A program made the translations under genes and the position numbers. A stretch of 7,187 bases of DNA from CAZYZQ01 sp964652075 (lineage in GTDB: Bacteria > Bacillota > Clostridia > Oscillospirales > Oscillospiraceae). Below, in pieces: positions 5,632-7,187 of the stretch. Numbering within the stretch: the stretch's first letter is position 1; every line of letters begins with the position of its first letter. Location of the stretch: assembly GCA_964652075.1 (NCBI GenBank), contig CAZYZQ010000099.1, positions 1 to 7,187 of the forward strand, written 5' to 3'. The notes under the pieces were generated by a model. It was not told the DNA's origin. It did no database searches and was given only the letters and a program-made list of their open reading frames with translations.

Positions 5632-5652
5632 AAACCGCCCGGATGGGCGGCT
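5632..5652 (-). terminator. Terminator after the acetyltransferase gene
   Basis: CCGCCC (5635-5640) pairs with GGGCGG (5645-5650) around GGAT. On the minus strand a G-U and two A-U pairs extend the stem to nine pairs, and TTTATTTGCTTTT follows. On the plus strand the stem is followed by CTTTTTG, so it could also work rightward. It separates the maa-like gene from the merR promoter. Confidence 0.75.
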
Positions 5653-5664
5653 TTTTGAGATGTC

Positions 5665-6276
5665 TTACTTGTAATCCACCACATCAAAGCGGCGGTCCTT
5701 GTAGTAGAAATCCCGGTCGGCCTCCGTGATCTTGCGGAGCACGCGGCACGGGTTGCCGGCGGCAATCACATTGTCCGGAAGATCGTGCGTCACGACGCTG
5801 CCCGCGCCGATGACGACATTGTTGCCAATTGTAATGCCCGGCAGGATGACGCTGTTGCCGCCGATCCAGACGTTGTCGCCGATCGTGATCGCGATGCCGT
5901 ACTCATAGCCGGAATTTCGGCTGTCCGGATGCACCGGGTGCCCCGCCGTAAAGATCGAAACATTCGGCGCAATCTGCGCGTTTTTGCCGATGGTCACGAC
6001 GCCCGGATCGAGAATGGTCAGGTTGAAATTGGCGTAGAAGTGCTCGCCGACGTGGATGTTGCTGCCGTAGTCGCAGTGGAACGGCGGCTCGATAAAAATC
6101 TGCTCGCCTGTGGAGCCGAGCAGCTGCTTGTACAGCGCGGGCAGCTCCTCGCGCCGCGTGGCAGGGAGGGTATTGATGGCCTGTTGCAGCTCGCGTGAGC
6201 GGTTGCTCTCCTCCAGCAGCCCATCCTGCGAAGCACGATAGGGCAGTCCCGCTATCATGAGCTCCTTTTGATTCAT
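5665..6276 (-). CDS. maa: Sugar O-acetyltransferase, hexapeptide-repeat (maltose acetyltransferase-like)
   Basis: This enzyme transfers acetyl from acetyl-CoA to a sugar hydroxyl, as in maltose or galactoside acetyltransferases. The 203-residue length fits (about 185-205 in the family). The N-terminal MNQKELMIAGLPYRA matches the Maa/LacA opening (KMIAGELY). Then come FIEPPFHCDYGSNIHVGEHFYANFN around 61-85 and the left-handed beta-helix with repeats TIGKNA, TIGDNVWIGGNSVILPGITIGNNVVIGAGS, ending in AAGNPCRVLRKI. His113 in TAGHPVHP is the expected catalytic histidine. The ATG at 6276 is chosen because it fits the family N-terminus. A GTG at 6288 in the same frame would overlap the upstream stop by four bases (GTGA) and is a real alternative. 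It is probably co-transcribed with the ymdB-like gene and closed by the terminator at 5632-5652. The true substrate is unknown. Confidence 0.93.
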   Translation of the reverse strand: MNQKELMIAGLPYRASQDGLLEESNRSRELQQAINTLPATRREELPALYKQLLGSTGEQIFIEPPFHCDYGSNIHVGEHFYANFNLTILDPGVVTIGKNAQIAPNVSIFTAGHPVHPDSRNSGYEYGIAITIGDNVWIGGNSVILPGITIGNNVVIGAGSVVTHDLPDNVIAAGNPCRVLRKITEADRDFYYKDRRFDVVDYK

Positions 6277-6284
6277 AAAAATGC

Positions 6285-7067
6285 TCACTCCGTTTCCTGA
6301 ATATCAACGCGCTCTACGGCAAGACAGCGTCCGGTTTTTCCGTCGAGCGTGAAGCAGACGGCGTTCAGGCCGCAGGGGCCGGGCGCTGCTTCATAGTGCG
6401 AGGTCAGATCGCCCCGGAAGCGCGCAATGGACAGCTCCGGTTTGATCCCGATGACCGAGTGCAGCGGCCCGGTCATGCCGAGGTCTGTGACGTATCCCGT
6501 GCCGTGCGGCAGCAGCTTGCAGTCGGCGGTCGGGACGTGCGTGTGCGTACCCCAGAGTGCGGAGATCTTGCCGCTGAGGTGATAGCCCATCGCCAGCTTC
6601 TCAGACGTCGCCTCCGCGTGGAAGTCGACAAGGATGCAGGGCGTGTCGATTTTCGGCAGAATCCGCTCGACCTCAAGGAAGGGGTTCTGCGGCGTGTAGT
6701 CCATGCCACAGCGGCCAATCAGATTGATAACAGCGATTTGCGTGGTTTTGCAGTCGAAAACGCCGAAGCCGCGTCCCGGCAGCTGCGGCGAGAAATTCGC
6801 CGGGCGCAGGATAAAGGCGCAGTCGTCGAGGTACGGCACAATTTCGCGTCGCCCCCACGTGTGGTTCCCGAGCGTGATGACGTCGGCGCCTGCGGTGAAG
6901 ATCTCCTCGGCCTGGTCACGCGTCAGGCCGAGATTTGAGGCGTTTTCCCCATTGACGACGCAGAAGTCGATGCCGTGCAGCTTCCGCAGCGGCCGCAGAT
7001 GGCGCGACAGAAATTTCAGCCCGGCAGGGGAGACAACGTCTCCGACCGCCAGAACACGTATTTCCAT
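6285..7067 (-). CDS. ymdB: YmdB-type metallophosphoesterase (TIGR00282)
   Basis: YmdB proteins are dimetal phosphodiesterases; the Bacillus enzyme cleaves 2',3'- and 3',5'-cyclic nucleotides and influences RNA turnover and biofilm fate. The 260 residues carry the metal ligands at expected places: Asp10 in AVGDVV, Glu41-Asn42 in NGENAS, Asn68-His69 in GNHTWG, His150 in DFHAEATSEK, and His175/His177 in GTHTHVPTAD, followed by GTGYVTDLGMTGP. The histidine numbers are the same as I recall for Bacillus YmdB. GNHTWG has Gly72 where Asp is common. The start at 7067 follows GGAGGA (7080-7075) by seven bases; the frame extends to a TTG at 7082 that overlaps this site. It lies directly downstream of rny, as in Bacillus, and upstream of the maa-like gene. 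A terminator-like hairpin precedes it. Confidence 0.95.
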   Translation of the reverse strand: MEIRVLAVGDVVSPAGLKFLSRHLRPLRKLHGIDFCVVNGENASNLGLTRDQAEEIFTAGADVITLGNHTWGRREIVPYLDDCAFILRPANFSPQLPGRGFGVFDCKTTQIAVINLIGRCGMDYTPQNPFLEVERILPKIDTPCILVDFHAEATSEKLAMGYHLSGKISALWGTHTHVPTADCKLLPHGTGYVTDLGMTGPLHSVIGIKPELSIARFRGDLTSHYEAAPGPCGLNAVCFTLDGKTGRCLAVERVDIQETE

Positions 7068-7074
7068 ATGGCAT

Positions 7075-7080
7075 TCCTCC
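7075..7080 (-). promoter_or_regulatory. Ribosome binding site that sets the ymdB start
   Basis: On the minus strand GGAGGA is followed by seven bases and then the ATG at 7067. It lies nine bases after the T-run of the upstream hairpin, so the translation start and the terminator are tightly packed. Confidence 0.8.
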
Positions 7081-7088
7081 AAGTATAG

Positions 7089-7125
7089 AAAAATCCTGCC
7101 AAACAGGGGAATTCGGCAGGATTTT
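7089..7125 (-). terminator. Terminator-like hairpin between rny and ymdB
   Basis: AAAATCCTGCC (7090-7100) pairs perfectly with GGCAGGATTTT (7115-7125) around a 14-base loop. Reading leftward the stem ends in a run of five Ts (7093-7089). It lies 9 bases after the rny stop and 21 bases before the ymdB ATG. No promoter fits between it and ymdB, so it must be leaky, regulated, or a processing site. Confidence 0.8.
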
Positions 7126-7133
7126 CTGATTTA

Positions 7134-7187
7134 TTATTTTGCGTAGTCGACAGCCTTCGTCTCGCGGATGATATTGACCTTGATCTG
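7134..7187 (-). CDS. rny: RNase Y, last 17 codons (5' part outside window)
   Basis: RNase Y is the membrane-anchored endoribonuclease that starts much mRNA decay in Firmicutes. Only the C-terminal 17 residues are in the window: QIKVNIIRETKAVDYAK, then TAA. This closely matches the conserved end of RNase Y (as remembered, ...QIKVTVIRETRAVEYAK). The frame is open to the window edge. The following ymdB-like gene agrees with the rny-ymdB gene order known in Bacillus, which strengthens the call despite the short stretch. Confidence 0.88.
   Translation of the reverse strand, partial: QIKVNIIRETKAVDYAK

Noticed and set aside
6396..6938. 180-residue plus-strand open frame opposite ymdB
   Set aside because: The opposite strand encodes a metallophosphoesterase with all metal ligands in place; this frame is its complement and has no own signals.

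Overview
The window looks like chromosomal DNA from a GC-rich, low-molecular-weight-genome-type Firmicute (Bacillota), most likely a gut-type clostridial or Oscillospiraceae-like anaerobe. The reasons are strong AAGGAG/GGAGG ribosome binding sites, Firmicutes-type sigma-A promoters, intrinsic terminators, the neighbouring rny and ymdB genes (a pair also adjacent in Bacillus), and a K+-dependent membrane pyrophosphatase. The genus is inference. I see no mobile element, CRISPR array, tRNA or rRNA.

Layout, left to right. Plus strand: the 3' part of obgE (ribosome-associated GTPase, cut by the window edge); a 349-base gap with two perfect GC palindromes, a polypurine tract and an unexplained structured block; a small DUF6506-like gene with its own promoter and terminators; a 426-base gap with terminators, an AT-rich stretch and a promoter; hppA, a 729-residue ion-pumping pyrophosphatase ending at a strong terminator; and a small predicted lipoprotein gene with a near-consensus promoter. 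Minus strand, converging on these: a MerR-type regulator with a TipAS-like ligand domain and a typical MerR operator-promoter; a hexapeptide-repeat sugar O-acetyltransferase (maa-like); a YmdB-type metallophosphoesterase; and the last 17 codons of rny (RNase Y).

How the genes work together. Most plus-strand genes are single units, each closed by a hairpin. On the minus strand rny, ymdB and maa lie head to tail. A terminator-like hairpin sits between rny and ymdB with no room for a promoter after it, so ymdB and maa probably depend on read-through. ymdB and maa are separated by only 8 bases, or overlap by 4 if a GTG start is used. The merR gene has its own promoter and is probably autoregulated.

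I do not see a multi-gene undescribed system. The points most worth checking are the MerR operator, the rny/ymdB attenuator-like hairpin, the ion specificity of HppA, the unexplained block after obgE, and the orphan lipoprotein.
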